64,000 nt of DNA from Azoarcus olearius (lineage in GTDB: Bacteria; Pseudomonadota; Gammaproteobacteria; Burkholderiales; Rhodocyclaceae): NCBI RefSeq assembly GCF_001682385.1, contig NZ_CP016210.1, positions 1,550,001-1,614,000 of the forward strand, given 5' to 3'. The position numbers and the translations under genes are program-made. How positions within the stretch are numbered: the stretch's first letter is position 1; each line of letters begins with the position of its first letter. The notes beneath the pieces are model-generated. The model worked only from the letters and a program-made list of their open reading frames with translations. It was not told where the DNA came from and searched no databases. Positions 52,911-63,338 of this stretch are shown piece after piece.

Positions 52911-52939
52911 CGGGCCGGTGAAAACCGGCCTTTTCTTTT
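52911..52939 (+). terminator. Terminator between ftsH and folP
   Basis: The stem GGCCGG/CCGGCC with loop TGAAAA is followed by TTTTCTTTT. folP starts only 11 bases later, so some read-through is likely. Confidence 0.85.
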
Positions 52940-52949
52940 GCAGGGAAAA

Positions 52950-53771
52950 ATGCCGAATTTCGTATGCGGTCGGTTTGAACTCGATCTGACGCAGCCACGC
53001 ATCATGGCCATCATCAACGTGACCGATGATTCATTCTCGGGTGATGGCTTGAGAGGAAATCTGGACGGGGCCTTGAATAAGGCGGAGCGCGCCCTGGCCG
53101 AAGGGGCGGATATCCTCGACCTCGGCGCGGAGTCCACCCGTCCGGGCAGTGATCCGGTACCCGAGCAGCAGGAGATCGACCGGCTGGTACCGCTTATCGA
53201 GGCCTTGCAGGGCTGCGGTGTGCCGCTATCGGTGGACACGCTGAAGCCTTCGGTGATGCGCGCCGCGCTTGCTGCAGGTGCGGACCTGATCAACGACGTC
53301 AACGGATTCCGGGCGGAAGGCGCGGTCGAGGCTGTGGCGGCCGGCACAGCGGGGCTCTGCGTGATGCACATGCAGGGCGAACCGCGGACGATGCAGCAGG
53401 CGCCCCAGTACGCCAATGTCGTCGATGAGGTCGGCGCCTTTCTGGTTCAGCGAACGGAAGTGCTCCTGCGGGCAGGAGTCCGTCGCGAGCGGGTGTTGCT
53501 GGATCCCGGATTCGGTTTCGGCAAGAGCACCGAGCACAACCTGGCCCTGGTTCGCGGACTCGGGGTGCTTCGTGATCTCGGCTACCCGTTGTTGGTGGGT
53601 TTGTCGCGCAAGAGTCTGTTGGGCGCGATCACCGGCAAGCCGGTGGAGGCGCGTGGTCCGGCCAGTGTGGCTGCGGCGCTGATGGCGGTTCAGCACGGCG
53701 CCGCGATCGTTCGTGTGCACGATGTGGCGCCGACCCGCGATGCACTCGCGGTGTGGCAAGCAATGTCATAA
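52950..53771 (+). CDS. folP: Dihydropteroate synthase
   Basis: FolP condenses p-aminobenzoate with dihydropterin pyrophosphate in folate synthesis and is the sulfonamide target. The 273-residue protein has both signatures: IMAIINVTDDSFSGDG and ADILDLGAESTRPGSDPV, plus DVNGF and LLDPGFGFGKS. The ATG at 52950 has AGGGAA upstream; the open frame reaching back into ftsH is not used. It precedes glmM by 33 bases, the usual ftsH-folP-glmM order. Confidence 0.96.
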   Translation: MPNFVCGRFELDLTQPRIMAIINVTDDSFSGDGLRGNLDGALNKAERALAEGADILDLGAESTRPGSDPVPEQQEIDRLVPLIEALQGCGVPLSVDTLKPSVMRAALAAGADLINDVNGFRAEGAVEAVAAGTAGLCVMHMQGEPRTMQQAPQYANVVDEVGAFLVQRTEVLLRAGVRRERVLLDPGFGFGKSTEHNLALVRGLGVLRDLGYPLLVGLSRKSLLGAITGKPVEARGPASVAAALMAVQHGAAIVRVHDVAPTRDALAVWQAMS

Positions 53772-53804
53772 TCCGCGCTTCTAAAAAAGCGGATTGGGGG
53801 CGGC

Positions 53805-55160
53805 ATGGCGCGGAAGTACTTCGGGACCGACGGGGTCCGTGGACGGGTTGGCGAGTTGCCCATCACGCCCGAGTTCGTGATGCGCCTCGGCTATGCTGCG
53901 GGTGTGACGCTGGTCGCGCGCGAACACCTGCCGGCAGGCGAACGGCCGGCAATCCTGATCGGCAAAGACACCCGCGTGTCAGGCTACATGCTGGAGGCGG
54001 CTTTGCAGGCGGGATTCGCTGCTGCCGGCGTGGATGTCCTGCTTGCCGGCCCGATTCCGACGCCGGCGGTGGCCTATCTCACACGTGCCCTTCGTCTTCA
54101 GGCGGGCGTGGTGATCTCCGCCTCGCACAACCCGTTCTACGATAACGGGATCAAGTTCTTTTCCGCGGGTGGGGCCAAGCTGCCCGACGCCGTGGAAGCC
54201 GAAATCGAAGAGCGCATCGGCGAGCCCATGGGATGTGCCGAATCGGCGCGGCTCGGGCGTGCGCGTCGGATTGGCGACGCCGCAGGTCGTTATATCGAAT
54301 TCTGCAAGAGCAGTTTTCCCAACGAACTCGATCTGCGCGGCCTGCGCATTGCGCTCGATTGCGCACACGGTGCGGCCTATCACATTGCCCCCAACGTCTT
54401 CCACGAACTGGGCGCGGAAGTCATATCGGTGGGGGTGGACCCGAACGGGCTCAACATCAACGACGGTGTGGGAGCAACACGTCCGGAGAATCTGCGCCAG
54501 GCGGTCCTGTCGCACGGCGCCGATCTCGGCATCGCGCTTGATGGGGACGGAGACCGCCTGATCATGGTGGACCGCCAGGGCGAAATCTACGATGGCGACA
54601 AGCTGTTGTACGTCATCGCAAGCGCGCGCGCTGCGGAAGGTCGGCTGGATGGCGTGGTTGGAACGCTGATGAGCAATCTCGGCTTCGAGCATGCGCTTGA
54701 ACGTCGCGGTGTTGCGTTCGCCCGTGCCAAAGTGGGGGACCGCTATGTGCTCGAGATGCTCCACGAGCGCGGGTGGAAGATCGGCGGGGAGAATTCGGGC
54801 CACATCATCTGTCTCGACTGCCACACGACGGGCGACGGGATCATATCCGCACTGCAGGTGCTCGCGGCGCTCAAGCACAGGGAGATGTCACTGTCCGAGG
54901 CGTGCAAGGATCTCGTGTTCTACCCGCAGCGGCTGATCAACGTGCGCTTGCCCGCCGGCTTCGACTGGAAGGCCGACGCACGAATCGCGCAGACCGCTGC
55001 CGACGCCGAGCGCACGCTGGGCGACACCGGCCGCGTGCTGTTGAGGCCATCGGGTACGGAACCGTTGTTGCGGGTGATGGTGGAAGGCCGGGATGAGCAA
55101 CTGGTGGAAAGCCTGGCACGGGGCATTGCGGGTGCGGTGGAGCTGGCTGTGGCGGGGTAG
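53805..55160 (+). CDS. glmM: Phosphoglucosamine mutase
   Basis: GlmM converts glucosamine-6-phosphate to glucosamine-1-phosphate for peptidoglycan and LPS precursors. The 451-residue protein has [13 protein letters not shown], the phospho-serine Ser107 in [12 protein letters not shown], the metal loop DGDGDR and the sugar loop GGENSGH. The phosphate-binding loop [13 protein letters not shown] is near the C terminus. The ATG at 53805 follows GGGGGCGG. Confidence 0.96.
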   Translation: MARKYFGTDGVRGRVGELPITPEFVMRLGYAAGVTLVAREHLPAGERPAILIGKDTRVSGYMLEAALQAGFAAAGVDVLLAGPIPTPAVAYLTRALRLQAGVVISASHNPFYDNGIKFFSAGGAKLPDAVEAEIEERIGEPMGCAESARLGRARRIGDAAGRYIEFCKSSFPNELDLRGLRIALDCAHGAAYHIAPNVFHELGAEVISVGVDPNGLNINDGVGATRPENLRQAVLSHGADLGIALDGDGDRLIMVDRQGEIYDGDKLLYVIASARAAEGRLDGVVGTLMSNLGFEHALERRGVAFARAKVGDRYVLEMLHERGWKIGGENSGHIICLDCHTTGDGIISALQVLAALKHREMSLSEACKDLVFYPQRLINVRLPAGFDWKADARIAQTAADAERTLGDTGRVLLRPSGTEPLLRVMVEGRDEQLVESLARGIAGAVELAVAG

Positions 55161-55210
55161 GCGGCCCATTGGGGGAATTGGCGGCGGACGTTTCTTAAGC
55201 TAAGAAGACA

Positions 55211-55240
55211 TGAAACGTGACCGTAACAAAGCCTTGCTAT
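55211..55240 (+). promoter_or_regulatory. Possible PHO box and -10 upstream of pstS
   Basis: Read on the minus strand, the region 55211-55230 has two degenerate TGTNA-like units spaced as in a PHO box, and a -10-like TGCTAT follows on the plus strand at 55235-55240. The match to the CTGTCAT repeat is weak; context (pst operon) is the main support. Confidence 0.35.
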
Positions 55241-55272
55241 CGTGCCCGCTCGCTTCCCTACAAGAGGTTGTC

Positions 55273-56313
55273 ATGATCCGTTTCTCGAAGAAGTTGGCCG
55301 TCCTCGCGTCGTCCGTGCTGTTGGCCGCGAGCGGCGTGCAGGCCGCTGAAATCACCGGTGCCGGCGCGTCCTTCCCCGCTCCGATCTACGCGAAGTGGGC
55401 GGATGCCTACCAGAAGGCCACCGGAAACAAGGTCAACTATCAGTCGATCGGCTCGGGCGGCGGTATTCGTCAGATCAATGCGAAGACCGTGGACTTCGGT
55501 GCTTCGGACATGCCGCTCAAGGGCGAAGAGCTGGCGAAGGGCGGTCTGCAGCAGTTTCCGACCGTGATCGGCGGCGTGGTGCCGGTGGTGAACCTGCCCG
55601 GCATCAAGGCCGGCGAGATGAAGCTCACGGGCCAGCTGCTGGCCGACATCTATCAAGGCAAGATCGTCAACTGGAACGACAAGGCGATCGCCGCGCTCAA
55701 TCCCGGCCTGACGCTGCCGGACCAGGCGATCGGCGTGGTTCGCCGCGCTGACGGCTCCGGCACCACTTTCGTCTTCACCAACTACCTCTCCAAGGTTTCG
55801 CCGGAGTGGAAGGAAAAGATCGGCGAAGGCTCCGCCGTGCAGTGGCCGGTTGGGCTGGGTGGCAAGGGTAACGAGGGCGTTTCCGCCTTCGTGCAGCGTC
55901 TCCCGGGTGCCATCGGCTACGTGGAGTACGCCTACGCCAAGCAGAACAAGCTGGCTTACACGCTGCTGCAGAACAAGGCCGGTGAGTTCGTTTCGCCCAC
56001 GGATGACTCGTTTGCCGCCGCCGCCGCGGGTGCGGACTGGACCAAGTCGAACTTCTACGAAATCCTGACCGAGCAGCCCGCCAAGGCGTCCTGGCCGATC
56101 ACTGCAGCAACTTTCATCCTGATGCATCAGCAGCAGGACAAGCCGCAGCAGGCCGCGGAAGTGCTGAAGTTCTTCGAATGGGCGTTCAAGAATGGTGGCA
56201 ATATGGCGGCCGAACTTGATTATGTTCCGCTGCCGGCGCCGACCGTGAAGCTGATCCGCACCTCGTGGGGTCAGATGAAGGACGCCTCGGGCAAACCGGT
56301 CTTCGCTGAGTAA
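55273..56313 (+). CDS. pstS: Phosphate-binding periplasmic protein PstS
   Basis: PstS captures phosphate for the high-affinity PstSCAB transporter. The 346-residue protein has a signal peptide ([17 protein letters not shown]) and the phosphate-binding signatures [34 protein letters not shown] and [10 protein letters not shown]. The ATG at 55273 has AAGAGG upstream; an ATG at 55210 would add 21 residues before the signal peptide and is unlikely. It heads pstSCAB. Confidence 0.95.
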   Translation: MIRFSKKLAVLASSVLLAASGVQAAEITGAGASFPAPIYAKWADAYQKATGNKVNYQSIGSGGGIRQINAKTVDFGASDMPLKGEELAKGGLQQFPTVIGGVVPVVNLPGIKAGEMKLTGQLLADIYQGKIVNWNDKAIAALNPGLTLPDQAIGVVRRADGSGTTFVFTNYLSKVSPEWKEKIGEGSAVQWPVGLGGKGNEGVSAFVQRLPGAIGYVEYAYAKQNKLAYTLLQNKAGEFVSPTDDSFAAAAAGADWTKSNFYEILTEQPAKASWPITAATFILMHQQQDKPQQAAEVLKFFEWAFKNGGNMAAELDYVPLPAPTVKLIRTSWGQMKDASGKPVFAE

Positions 56314-56422
56314 GCGAGCGCGCGACGTGGTTCTCCCTGTCCAGAAGCCAGAGGCCGAAGAGGCCTTTGGCCTGAATATTTCGGCGGGCGGTGTTCCGGC
56401 GGCGGTGTCCAGCGGAGCGAGC

Positions 56423-57385
56423 ATGCGGCCCACCCAATTCAAGACCTCTTCGGCAACGAAGTTCGGCGATGGCGTATTTGCCCTGTCGGCACGCTTCTTC
56501 GCCGTTCTGACCCTCGCCCTGCTGGCGGGGATCATCGTCGCGCTGACCTATGCCTCGTGGCCCAGCCTCGAAGCATTCGGTATCGGCTTTCTGTTCTCCT
56601 CCGAATGGAATCCGCCGATGGAGCGCTTCGGCGCGCTGATCCCGATCTACGGCACGCTCGTGAGTTCCGGGATCGCGCTGCTGATCGCTGTGCCGGTCAG
56701 CTTCGGGATTGCGCTGTTCCTGACCGAGTTGTCGCCGCTGTGGTTGCGTCGTCCGCTGGGGACGGCCATCGAGCTGCTCGCCGCCATTCCCAGCATCGTC
56801 TACGGGATGTGGGGCCTGCTGGTTTTCGCGCCGATCTTCGCCAAGTACGTCCAACCCGCGCTGCAGTCGGTGCTCGGTCCCTTGCCGATCGTCGGGAAGC
56901 TCTTCATGGGGCCGCCGCTGGGCATCGGTCTGCTGTCGGCCGGGATCATCCTTGCCATCATGATCATTCCGTACATCGCTTCGGTGATGCGGGACGTCTT
57001 CGAAGTGACGCCGGCCATGCTCAAGGAATCCGCGTACGGGGTCGGTTGCACCACCTGGGAGGTGATGTGGCGGGTGGTTCTCCCCTACACGAAGACTGGC
57101 GTTATCGGCGGGGTGATGCTGGGTCTGGGGCGTGCGCTGGGTGAAACCATGGCGGTCACCTTCGTCATCGGCAACACGAACTTCCTCAATTCCGCTTCGC
57201 TGTTCGATCCCGGCAACAGCATCACATCTGCGCTCGCCAACGAGTTTGCGGAAGCAGATCCCGGTCTTCACACCGCTGCGCTGATGGAACTCGGCCTGAT
57301 CCTTTTCGCGATCACGCTCATCGTGCTGGTGGTGTCGAAACTTCTGCTGCTTCGGTTGGCGCAGGGCGAAGGTGCAAAGAGCTGA
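56423..57385 (+). CDS. pstC: Phosphate ABC transporter permease PstC
   Basis: An inner-membrane permease of 320 residues with six predicted helices and the binding-protein-dependent transport loop ([20 protein letters not shown] ... [12 protein letters not shown]). The ATG at 56423 gives a length close to E. coli PstC (319) and has GGAG upstream. The frame is open to 56327, which would add 32 residues and leave a shorter gap to pstS; that start cannot be excluded. The 109-base gap after pstS is otherwise featureless. Confidence 0.93.
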   Translation: MRPTQFKTSSATKFGDGVFALSARFFAVLTLALLAGIIVALTYASWPSLEAFGIGFLFSSEWNPPMERFGALIPIYGTLVSSGIALLIAVPVSFGIALFLTELSPLWLRRPLGTAIELLAAIPSIVYGMWGLLVFAPIFAKYVQPALQSVLGPLPIVGKLFMGPPLGIGLLSAGIILAIMIIPYIASVMRDVFEVTPAMLKESAYGVGCTTWEVMWRVVLPYTKTGVIGGVMLGLGRALGETMAVTFVIGNTNFLNSASLFDPGNSITSALANEFAEADPGLHTAALMELGLILFAITLIVLVVSKLLLLRLAQGEGAKS

Positions 57386-57394
57386 GTGATCACC

Positions 57395-58237
57395 ATGAAT
57401 CTCCTAACCAGAAGAAAGCTCGTCAACCGGATTGCGTTGACCCTGTCGATGTCCGCGATGGCCTTCGGGCTGTTCTGGCTCGCCTGGATTCTTGTCACGG
57501 TGTTCGATCTCGGCATCGCGGGCCTGTCTGCCAGCCTGTTTACCGAGATGACGCCGCCTCCCGGCGACCAGGCGGGCGGGCTTGCCAACGCAATCATGGG
57601 TAGCGTGGTGATGGTCGGGCTCGCGACGCTGCTGGGTACGCCGATCGGCATCCTCGCCGGCGTGTATCTGGCCGAGTACGGCCGCTACACCCCCTTGGGC
57701 AAGGCGACGCGTTTCATCAACGATCTGCTGCTGTCGGCACCGTCGATCGTCATCGGCCTGTTCGTCTACGCCGTGGTCGTCGCGAATACCGGCAAGTTCT
57801 CGGGGTGGTCGGGTGTCATTGCGCTCGCGCTGATCGTGCTGCCGGTAGTCGTCCGCACCACCGAGAACATGCTGCAGCTGATTCCGAACACGCTGCGCGA
57901 AGCGGCTTTCGCGCTTGGCGCACCGAAGAGCGTGGTGATCTCCAAGGTGACCTTGCGTGCAGCGCGCGCCGGGGTTGTCACCGGCGTATTGCTTGCGGTG
58001 GCCCGCATCGCCGGCGAAACCGCGCCCCTGTTGTTCACCGCGCTATCGAATCAGTTCTGGAGCCTGAACATGAACGAGCCGATGGCCAATCTGCCGGTCA
58101 CCATCTTCAAGTTCGCGATGAGTCCCTTCACCAATTGGCAGGAGCTCGCCTGGGCAGGCGTCTTCCTGATCACCATCGGTGTGCTCATCCTGAACATCGT
58201 CGCGCGGGTTTTCCTGCGGGCTGAAAAGATCAACTAA
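57395..58237 (+). CDS. pstA: Phosphate ABC transporter permease PstA
   Basis: The second permease, 280 residues with six predicted helices and the conserved loop [20 protein letters not shown] ... [17 protein letters not shown]. It pairs with PstC to form the membrane channel. The ATG at 57395 is preferred; a GTG at 57386 directly after the pstC stop is possible. pstB follows 32 bases later. Confidence 0.93.
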   Translation: MNLLTRRKLVNRIALTLSMSAMAFGLFWLAWILVTVFDLGIAGLSASLFTEMTPPPGDQAGGLANAIMGSVVMVGLATLLGTPIGILAGVYLAEYGRYTPLGKATRFINDLLLSAPSIVIGLFVYAVVVANTGKFSGWSGVIALALIVLPVVVRTTENMLQLIPNTLREAAFALGAPKSVVISKVTLRAARAGVVTGVLLAVARIAGETAPLLFTALSNQFWSLNMNEPMANLPVTIFKFAMSPFTNWQELAWAGVFLITIGVLILNIVARVFLRAEKIN

Positions 58238-58269
58238 GGCTCTCGCCGAGCTGAGATTTCGGGACCACC

Positions 58270-59034
58270 ATGGAAATCACCGACGCCCAGATCGAATTCA
58301 AAGACTTCAACTTCTACTACGGCAAGTTCCACGCGCTTCGGAACGTCAACTTCAAGATGGCCCGGCACAAGGTTACGGCCTTCATCGGTCCGTCCGGTTG
58401 CGGTAAATCGACGTTGCTGCGGACGATCAACCGTATGTACGACCTCTATCCGGAGCAGCGCGCCGAGGGCCAATTGCTCTTCGACGGACGCAATCTGCTC
58501 GACCGCGATGTCGACGTCAGCGTGCTTCGTGCCAAGATCGGGATGGTTTTCCAGAAGCCCACGCCGTTCCCGATGTCCATCTACGACAACATTGCGTTCG
58601 GTGTGCGCCTCCATGAGAAGCTCAACGTCGCGCAGATGGACGAGCGCGTCGAATGGGCGCTCCGCAAGGCCGCGCTGTGGGACGAGGTGAAGGACAAGCT
58701 CAAACAAAGTGGCATGAGCCTCTCCGGCGGTCAGCAGCAGCGCCTGTGCATTGCGCGGGGAATCGCCGTCAAGCCCGAAGTCATCCTGCTCGATGAGCCG
58801 ACGTCGGCGCTCGATCCGATTTCAACCTCCCGGATCGAGGAACTGGTCGATGAACTCAAGAAAGAGTTCACCATCGTCATCGTGACTCACAACATGCAGC
58901 AGGCCGCGCGGATCTCCGACTACACCGCCTACATGTATCTGGGCGAGATGGTCGAGTTCGGCGTGACCGACGAAGTCTTCCTGAAGCCCAAGAAGAAGGA
59001 AACCGAGGACTACATCACGGGCCGCTTCGGCTGA
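58270..59034 (+). CDS. pstB: Phosphate ABC transporter ATP-binding protein PstB
   Basis: The 254-residue ATPase of the Pst system, with Walker A ([12 protein letters not shown]), the ABC signature [15 protein letters not shown], Walker B ([13 protein letters not shown]) and the H-loop His in VTHNMQQAA. It is the last pst gene; the usual phoU does not follow, and tpiA begins 113 bases later. Confidence 0.96.
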   Translation: MEITDAQIEFKDFNFYYGKFHALRNVNFKMARHKVTAFIGPSGCGKSTLLRTINRMYDLYPEQRAEGQLLFDGRNLLDRDVDVSVLRAKIGMVFQKPTPFPMSIYDNIAFGVRLHEKLNVAQMDERVEWALRKAALWDEVKDKLKQSGMSLSGGQQQRLCIARGIAVKPEVILLDEPTSALDPISTSRIEELVDELKKEFTIVIVTHNMQQAARISDYTAYMYLGEMVEFGVTDEVFLKPKKKETEDYITGRFG

Positions 59035-59049
59035 GCGATGTTCCCGCGG

Positions 59050-59085
59050 CAGCCCGGCAGGGTCGGTACGGCCTTGGCCGGGCTG
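59050..59085. repeat. 9-bp inverted repeat after pstB
   Basis: CAGCCCGGC and GCCGGGCTG are perfect arms around an 18-base loop just after the pstB stop. The T run after it is weak (GTTTG), so it may be a poor terminator or a 3'-end stabiliser of the pst mRNA. Confidence 0.55.
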
Positions 59086-59092
59086 TCGCCGT

Positions 59093-59121
59093 TTGCCTGC
59101 TCCCCAACGCAAGCCTATAAT
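59093..59121 (+). promoter_or_regulatory. Promoter of tpiA-secG
   Basis: A -35 TTGCCT and a consensus -10 TATAAT are separated by 17 bp. The tpiA GTG start is 27 bases downstream. Confidence 0.75.
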
Positions 59122-59147
59122 CTCGCGATTTACCGGGCAGCCAACGC

Positions 59148-59876
59148 GTGACCACGAAACTGATAGCAGGCAACTGGAAGCTCAACGGCAGCCTGGCGAA
59201 GAACGCAGCGCTGATCGACGAGTTGCGGCGCGCCGAGATGCACTGCGTCGTTTGTGTGCCGTATCCGTATCTGGCCCAGGCGCAGGCGCTTGTTGCCGGT
59301 TCGTTGATCGAACTGGGTGCCCAGGACGTCAGCGAGTATGAGCAGGGCGCCTATACCGGCGAAGTTTCCGCCGCGATGCTCGTCGAGTTCGGCTGCCGGT
59401 ATGTCATCGTCGGTCACTCCGAACGCCGCGCGTTGTTTGGAGATTCCGACCAGGTCGTCGGCCGCAAGGCGGCCTCTGCGCTTGCCGCCGGGCTCACGCC
59501 CATCGTCTGCGTGGGTGAAACGCTGGCGGAGCGCGAGCTTGGGGAAGTCGAAGCGGTCATCCGCCGTCAACTGCAAGCCGTTGCCGATTGCGTAGGGGAC
59601 GAGGCGCTGCCAACGTTGGTGGTCGCTTACGAGCCGGTGTGGGCCATTGGCACCGGGCGCTCGGCTACGCCGGAGCAGGTCGCGCAGACGCACGGTTTCA
59701 TCCGCGCATGGTTTTCGGCCCGCTGCGACGCTTCGGCTGTACGCATCCTTTATGGCGGCAGTGTCAAGCCCGAGAATGCGGCGGTGCTGTTCTCCACGGA
59801 CGACGTCGATGGCGGCCTGATCGGCGGGGCTTCGCTGGTCGGTAGCGACTTCGTTGCCATCTGCCGCGCCGCCTGA
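59148..59876 (+). CDS. tpiA: Triosephosphate isomerase
   Basis: TpiA interconverts dihydroxyacetone phosphate and glyceraldehyde-3-phosphate. The 242-residue barrel has the catalytic Lys in GNWKLNG, His in VGHSERR, Glu in AYEPVWAIGTG and the phosphate loop YGGSVKPEN. The start is a GTG at 59148 with a weak upstream GGGCAG; no ATG gives the family N terminus. It comes before secG, the usual order in betaproteobacteria. Confidence 0.96.
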   Translation: MTTKLIAGNWKLNGSLAKNAALIDELRRAEMHCVVCVPYPYLAQAQALVAGSLIELGAQDVSEYEQGAYTGEVSAAMLVEFGCRYVIVGHSERRALFGDSDQVVGRKAASALAAGLTPIVCVGETLAERELGEVEAVIRRQLQAVADCVGDEALPTLVVAYEPVWAIGTGRSATPEQVAQTHGFIRAWFSARCDASAVRILYGGSVKPENAAVLFSTDDVDGGLIGGASLVGSDFVAICRAA

Positions 59877-59888
59877 CGGGCGGTTTTT
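59868..59888 (+). terminator. Weak terminator at the end of tpiA
   Basis: The short stem CCGCC/GGCGG overlapping the tpiA stop is followed by five T. It may reduce read-through into secG. Confidence 0.5.
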
Positions 59889-59918
59889 CAAACCAAAACG
59901 CTACTTTCAAGGGTTGTG

Positions 59919-60281
59919 ATGAGCGACATTCTGTTTTCGGTGGTCCTGACGGTGCACGTCGTCGTAGGGCTCGGTGTCATCGGTCTCGTGCTGGTGCAGC
60001 ACGGCAAAGGTGCCGACATGGGGGCCGCTTTTGGGAGCGGCGCGTCCGGAAGTCTGTTCGGTTCCTCGGGTTCGGCCAATTTCCTCAGCAGGACCACCGC
60101 GGTGCTCGCCACGGTCTTTTTCGTCACCAGTCTCAGCCTTAGCTATCTCGCCAGCAACAAGACCAGCGCCCCCTCCAGTGTGATGGAGCGGGCGGTGCCG
60201 AGCGCGCCGGCGGAGGGGACTGGAACGGTTGCGCCGGCCACGCCTGGCGATGCTTCCAAGGCCCAGGAGATTCCGAAATAA
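59919..60281 (+). CDS. secG: Protein translocase subunit SecG
   Basis: SecG is the small auxiliary subunit of the SecYEG channel. The 120-residue protein has two membrane helices (about residues 3-23 and 55-76) joined by the family loop VQHGKGADMGAAFGSGASGSLFGS. The Pro/Ala-rich tail is common. The ATG at 59919 has AAGGG upstream; a GTG one codon earlier is possible. Confidence 0.95.
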   Translation: MSDILFSVVLTVHVVVGLGVIGLVLVQHGKGADMGAAFGSGASGSLFGSSGSANFLSRTTAVLATVFFVTSLSLSYLASNKTSAPSSVMERAVPSAPAEGTGTVAPATPGDASKAQEIPK

Positions 60282-60294
60282 TGCGGAAAATCGC

Positions 60295-60323
60295 TTTGCG
60301 CACTGCGGAAAGCATCGTATAAT
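60295..60323 (+). promoter_or_regulatory. Promoter of tRNA-Leu
   Basis: A consensus -10 TATAAT lies 23 bases before the tRNA, with TTTGCG at 17-bp spacing (or TTGCGC at 16). It may also drive the nuo operon by read-through. Confidence 0.65.
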
Positions 60324-60346
60324 TCTTTGGCTGTAACGAAATCCAA

Positions 60347-60431
60347 GCCGACGTGGTGAAATTGGTAGACACGCTATCTTGAGGGGGTAGTGGCGAAAGC
60401 CGTGTGAGTTCGAGTCTCACCGTCGGCACCA
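60347..60431 (+). tRNA. tRNA-Leu (anticodon GAG)
   Basis: An 85-base class II tRNA with the long variable arm of leucine tRNAs. The acceptor stem is GCCGACG/CGTCGGC, the anticodon stem is CTATC/GGTAG with loop TTGAGGG, and the T arm has GAGTTCGAGTCTC. CCA is encoded. The position between secG and nuoA is typical of betaproteobacteria and gammaproteobacteria. Confidence 0.96.
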
Positions 60432-60440
60432 GATTCGGAT

Positions 60441-60463
60441 GACGCCCGCTATTGCGGGCGTTT
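60441..60463 (+). terminator. Hairpin after tRNA-Leu
   Basis: The stem ACGCCCGC/GCGGGCGT with loop TATT is followed by only three T. It is a probable tRNA terminator that may let some transcription reach nuoA. Confidence 0.6.
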
Positions 60464-60533
60464 CCATGCAATAGCAGCCAAAACAATAATGGCGACGAAC
60501 AAGTCGCCCTTCTCGATTGGGGGTCGATGAGTC

Positions 60534-60908
60534 ATGCTGGAAAACTACTTTCCCGTCCTGATGTTCATTCTCGTTGGGCTCGGAATTGGTGTAGTTCCCG
60601 TGGTTCTGGGTCGAGTAATTGCTCCCCACCGCCCCGATAGTCAAAAGCTGTCTCCCTATGAGTGCGGATTCGAGGCATTTGAAGATGCCCGAATGAAATT
60701 CGACGTCCGCTACTATCTCATCGCAATTCTCTTCATCCTGTTCGACCTCGAAATCGCTTTTCTCTTTCCGTGGGCGACGGTCTTTCAGGACTTCATTGCC
60801 GCCGGCGAGCTTGCGTGGTTTGTTTTCGGTTCGGTGATGGTCTTCCTGGCTATTCTGGTCATCGGTTACATCGTCGAGTGGAAAAACGGCGCACTCGACT
60901 GGGAGTAA
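60534..60908 (+). CDS. nuoA: NADH-quinone oxidoreductase subunit A
   Basis: A membrane subunit of respiratory complex I. The 124-residue protein has three helices and the conserved loop [20 protein letters not shown], followed by [19 protein letters not shown], in which the Cys and acidic residues mark the quinone-gate region. It is the first gene of the nuo operon; no strong Shine-Dalgarno precedes the ATG. Confidence 0.96.
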   Translation: MLENYFPVLMFILVGLGIGVVPVVLGRVIAPHRPDSQKLSPYECGFEAFEDARMKFDVRYYLIAILFILFDLEIAFLFPWATVFQDFIAAGELAWFVFGSVMVFLAILVIGYIVEWKNGALDWE

Positions 60909-60912
60909 TGCA

Positions 60913-61389
60913 ATGAGCATTGAGGGCGTCTTTCGCGAAGGGTTTGTCACTACTTCGCTCGATGCGGTCATCAATTGGACGCGAACCGGCTCGTTGTGGC
61001 CGATGACCTTCGGGTTGGCCTGTTGTGCGGTTGAAATGATTCACGCGGGTTGTTCCCGCTACGATCTGGACCGTTTCGGTGTGGTGTTCCGCCCCAGCCC
61101 GCGGCAATCCGATTTGATGATCGTCGCCGGCACGCTGTGCAACAAGATGGCTCCGGCGCTGCGCAAGGTGTACGACCAGATGGCCGAGCCGCGCTGGGTT
61201 ATCTCCATGGGGTCCTGTGCGAATGGTGGCGGCTATTACCACTATTCCTACTCGGTCGTGCGCGGCTGCGACCGGATTGTTCCCGTTGATGTCTATGTGC
61301 CTGGCTGTCCGCCGACGGCCGAGGCATTGTTGTACGGCATTATTCAGCTGCAGAACAAGATCAAGCGGACCAACACGATTGCCCGCTGA
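60913..61389 (+). CDS. nuoB: NADH-quinone oxidoreductase subunit B
   Basis: NuoB carries the terminal iron-sulfur cluster N2 next to the quinone site. The 158-residue protein has the tandem cysteines LACCAVEM, then [14 protein letters not shown] and [14 protein letters not shown], which together bind [4Fe-4S]. It starts 4 bases after nuoA with GGGAG upstream. Confidence 0.97.
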   Translation: MSIEGVFREGFVTTSLDAVINWTRTGSLWPMTFGLACCAVEMIHAGCSRYDLDRFGVVFRPSPRQSDLMIVAGTLCNKMAPALRKVYDQMAEPRWVISMGSCANGGGYYHYSYSVVRGCDRIVPVDVYVPGCPPTAEALLYGIIQLQNKIKRTNTIAR

Positions 61390-61406
61390 TTGACGGATGC
61401 CCAGAC

Positions 61407-62012
61407 ATGAGTGCCAAGCTTGAACGCCTGAGTCAAACGCTTCGCGATGTCCTCGGTGATGTTGTTGAGTCGCTGGTGGTGGATCGCGGTGAGGTGACGA
61501 TAGAAGTCGCCGCCGGAAATTTTCTTGATGTTGCCCGCAGGCTGCGAGACGAGGCTGCGCTCGGTTTCGAGCAGCTGATGGATATCTCCGGTATCGACTA
61601 TTCCGCCTTTGGCAATGGTGCCTGGCAAGGCAAGCGATTTGCCTCTGTTGCGCACCTGCTGTCCGTCAAGAATAACTGGCGCCTGCGGCTTCGCGTGTTT
61701 GCGGATGACGATGACTTTCCGGTCCTGGGTTCGCTCGTCGAAGTGTGGCCTAGCGCGAACTGGTTTGAACGCGAGGCGTTCGATCTTTACGGAATTCTCT
61801 ACGCAGGCCATCCGGATCTTCGTCGTATCCTGACCGACTACGGTTTCGTCGGTCATCCGTTCCGCAAGGATTTCCCCATCTCGGGCTACGTAGAAATGCG
61901 CTATGACCCGGAGCAGGGGCGCGTGGTGTATCAGCCGGTAACGATCGAGCCTCGCGAGAATACCCCGCGCATCGTGCGTGAAGAGAATTACGGGGATGTC
62001 GGTCATGGCTGA
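61407..62012 (+). CDS. nuoC: NADH-quinone oxidoreductase subunit C
   Basis: The 201-residue peripheral-arm subunit (30-kDa type) has the signature [22 protein letters not shown] followed by GHPFRKDFP. It is separate from nuoD, unlike the fused NuoCD of E. coli. The last 8 bases overlap nuoD. Confidence 0.96.
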   Translation: MSAKLERLSQTLRDVLGDVVESLVVDRGEVTIEVAAGNFLDVARRLRDEAALGFEQLMDISGIDYSAFGNGAWQGKRFASVAHLLSVKNNWRLRLRVFADDDDFPVLGSLVEVWPSANWFEREAFDLYGILYAGHPDLRRILTDYGFVGHPFRKDFPISGYVEMRYDPEQGRVVYQPVTIEPRENTPRIVREENYGDVGHG

Positions 62013-63258
62013 AATTCGCAACTACACGATCAACTTCGGTCCGCAGCATCCGTCGGCGCACGGTGTGCTGCGCCTGGTTCTGGAACTGGACGGCGAAGTC
62101 GTCGAGCGCGCCGATCCGCATATCGGCCTGTTGCATCGCGGTACCGAGAAGCTTGCCGAGACGCGAACCTGGGTTCAGTCGGTGCCTTACATGGACCGTC
62201 TCGACTACGTCTCGATGATGTGCAACGAGCACGCCTACTGCATGGCCATCGAGCGCCTGCTTGGCGTCGAGGTGCCGTTGCGCGCCCAGTACATCCGGGT
62301 GATGTTCGATGAAATCACCCGCATTTTGAATCATCTGCTGAACATCGGCACCCACGCGCTGGATATCGGTGCGATGACGATGGTGTTGTACACGTTCCGT
62401 GAGCGGGAAGATCTCATGGATGCGTACGAGGCGGTGTCGGGTGCGCGCATGCACGCGGCCTATTACCGTCCGGGCGGGGTGTATCGCGACCTTCCGGACC
62501 GGATGCCGCAGTACCAGCCCAACAAGTTCAAGAACGCCAATGTCGTCAAGGATCTGAATGCGGCGCGGCAAGGTTCGCTGCTGGACTTCCTCGACGACTT
62601 CACGCAGCGCTTTCCCAGGTATTGCGACGAATACGAAACCCTGCTGACCGACAACCGTATCTGGAAGCAGCGCACGGTCGGTATCGGCGTTGTCACGCCG
62701 GAGCAGGCGCTCGCGTGGGGCTTTTCCGGTCCGATGATCCGCGGTTCCGGTATCGCCTGGGATCTGCGCAAGAAGCAGCCGTACGAAGTCTACGACAAGG
62801 TCGACTTCGACATTCCGGTGGGCAAGAACGGTGACTGTTATGACCGTTACCTCTGCCGGATGGAGGAAATGCGTCAGTCCAACCGCATCATCCGCCAGTG
62901 CATTGACTGGCTGCGCAAGAACCCGGGGCCGGTCATCACCGACAACCACAAGGTTGCGCCGCCGTCGCGCGAGCAGATGAAGTCCAACATGGAAGAGCTG
63001 ATCCACCACTTCAAGCTCTTCACCGAAGGCATGCACGTACCCAAGGGCGAAGCCTATGCTGCCGTGGAGCACCCGAAGGGCGAGTTTGGCGTGTATGCGG
63101 TGTCCGATGGTGCGAACAAGCCTTATCGCCTCAAGCTGCGGGCGCCGGGCTTCGCCCACCTCGCCGCCATGGATGAGATTTCCCGTGGCCACATGATTGC
63201 CGACGTGGTGGCGATCATCGGGACCATGGACGTGGTGTTCGGAGAGATCGACCGCTAG
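62005..63258 (+). CDS. nuoD: NADH-quinone oxidoreductase subunit D
   Basis: The 417-residue peripheral subunit (49-kDa type) forms the quinone-binding cavity with NuoB. Signatures are [30 protein letters not shown] and [11 protein letters not shown]. The ATG at 62005 overlaps nuoC; an in-frame ATG at 61996 is also possible. It is followed by an 80-base gap before nuoE that holds no reading frame. Confidence 0.96.
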   Translation: MAEIRNYTINFGPQHPSAHGVLRLVLELDGEVVERADPHIGLLHRGTEKLAETRTWVQSVPYMDRLDYVSMMCNEHAYCMAIERLLGVEVPLRAQYIRVMFDEITRILNHLLNIGTHALDIGAMTMVLYTFREREDLMDAYEAVSGARMHAAYYRPGGVYRDLPDRMPQYQPNKFKNANVVKDLNAARQGSLLDFLDDFTQRFPRYCDEYETLLTDNRIWKQRTVGIGVVTPEQALAWGFSGPMIRGSGIAWDLRKKQPYEVYDKVDFDIPVGKNGDCYDRYLCRMEEMRQSNRIIRQCIDWLRKNPGPVITDNHKVAPPSREQMKSNMEELIHHFKLFTEGMHVPKGEAYAAVEHPKGEFGVYAVSDGANKPYRLKLRAPGFAHLAAMDEISRGHMIADVVAIIGTMDVVFGEIDR

Positions 63259-63338
63259 GGCGACGACCCGCACCAACATACGGGCATGGCCCGACCCAGG
63301 ACGAACAGACGGCAGGCTATCCGGAAGACGAGCACGAC

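Noticed and set aside
63259-63338. Gap between nuoD and nuoE as a hidden small gene or frameshift
   Set aside because: Both neighbours are full length, and no reading frame with a ribosome binding site is present in the 80 bases.
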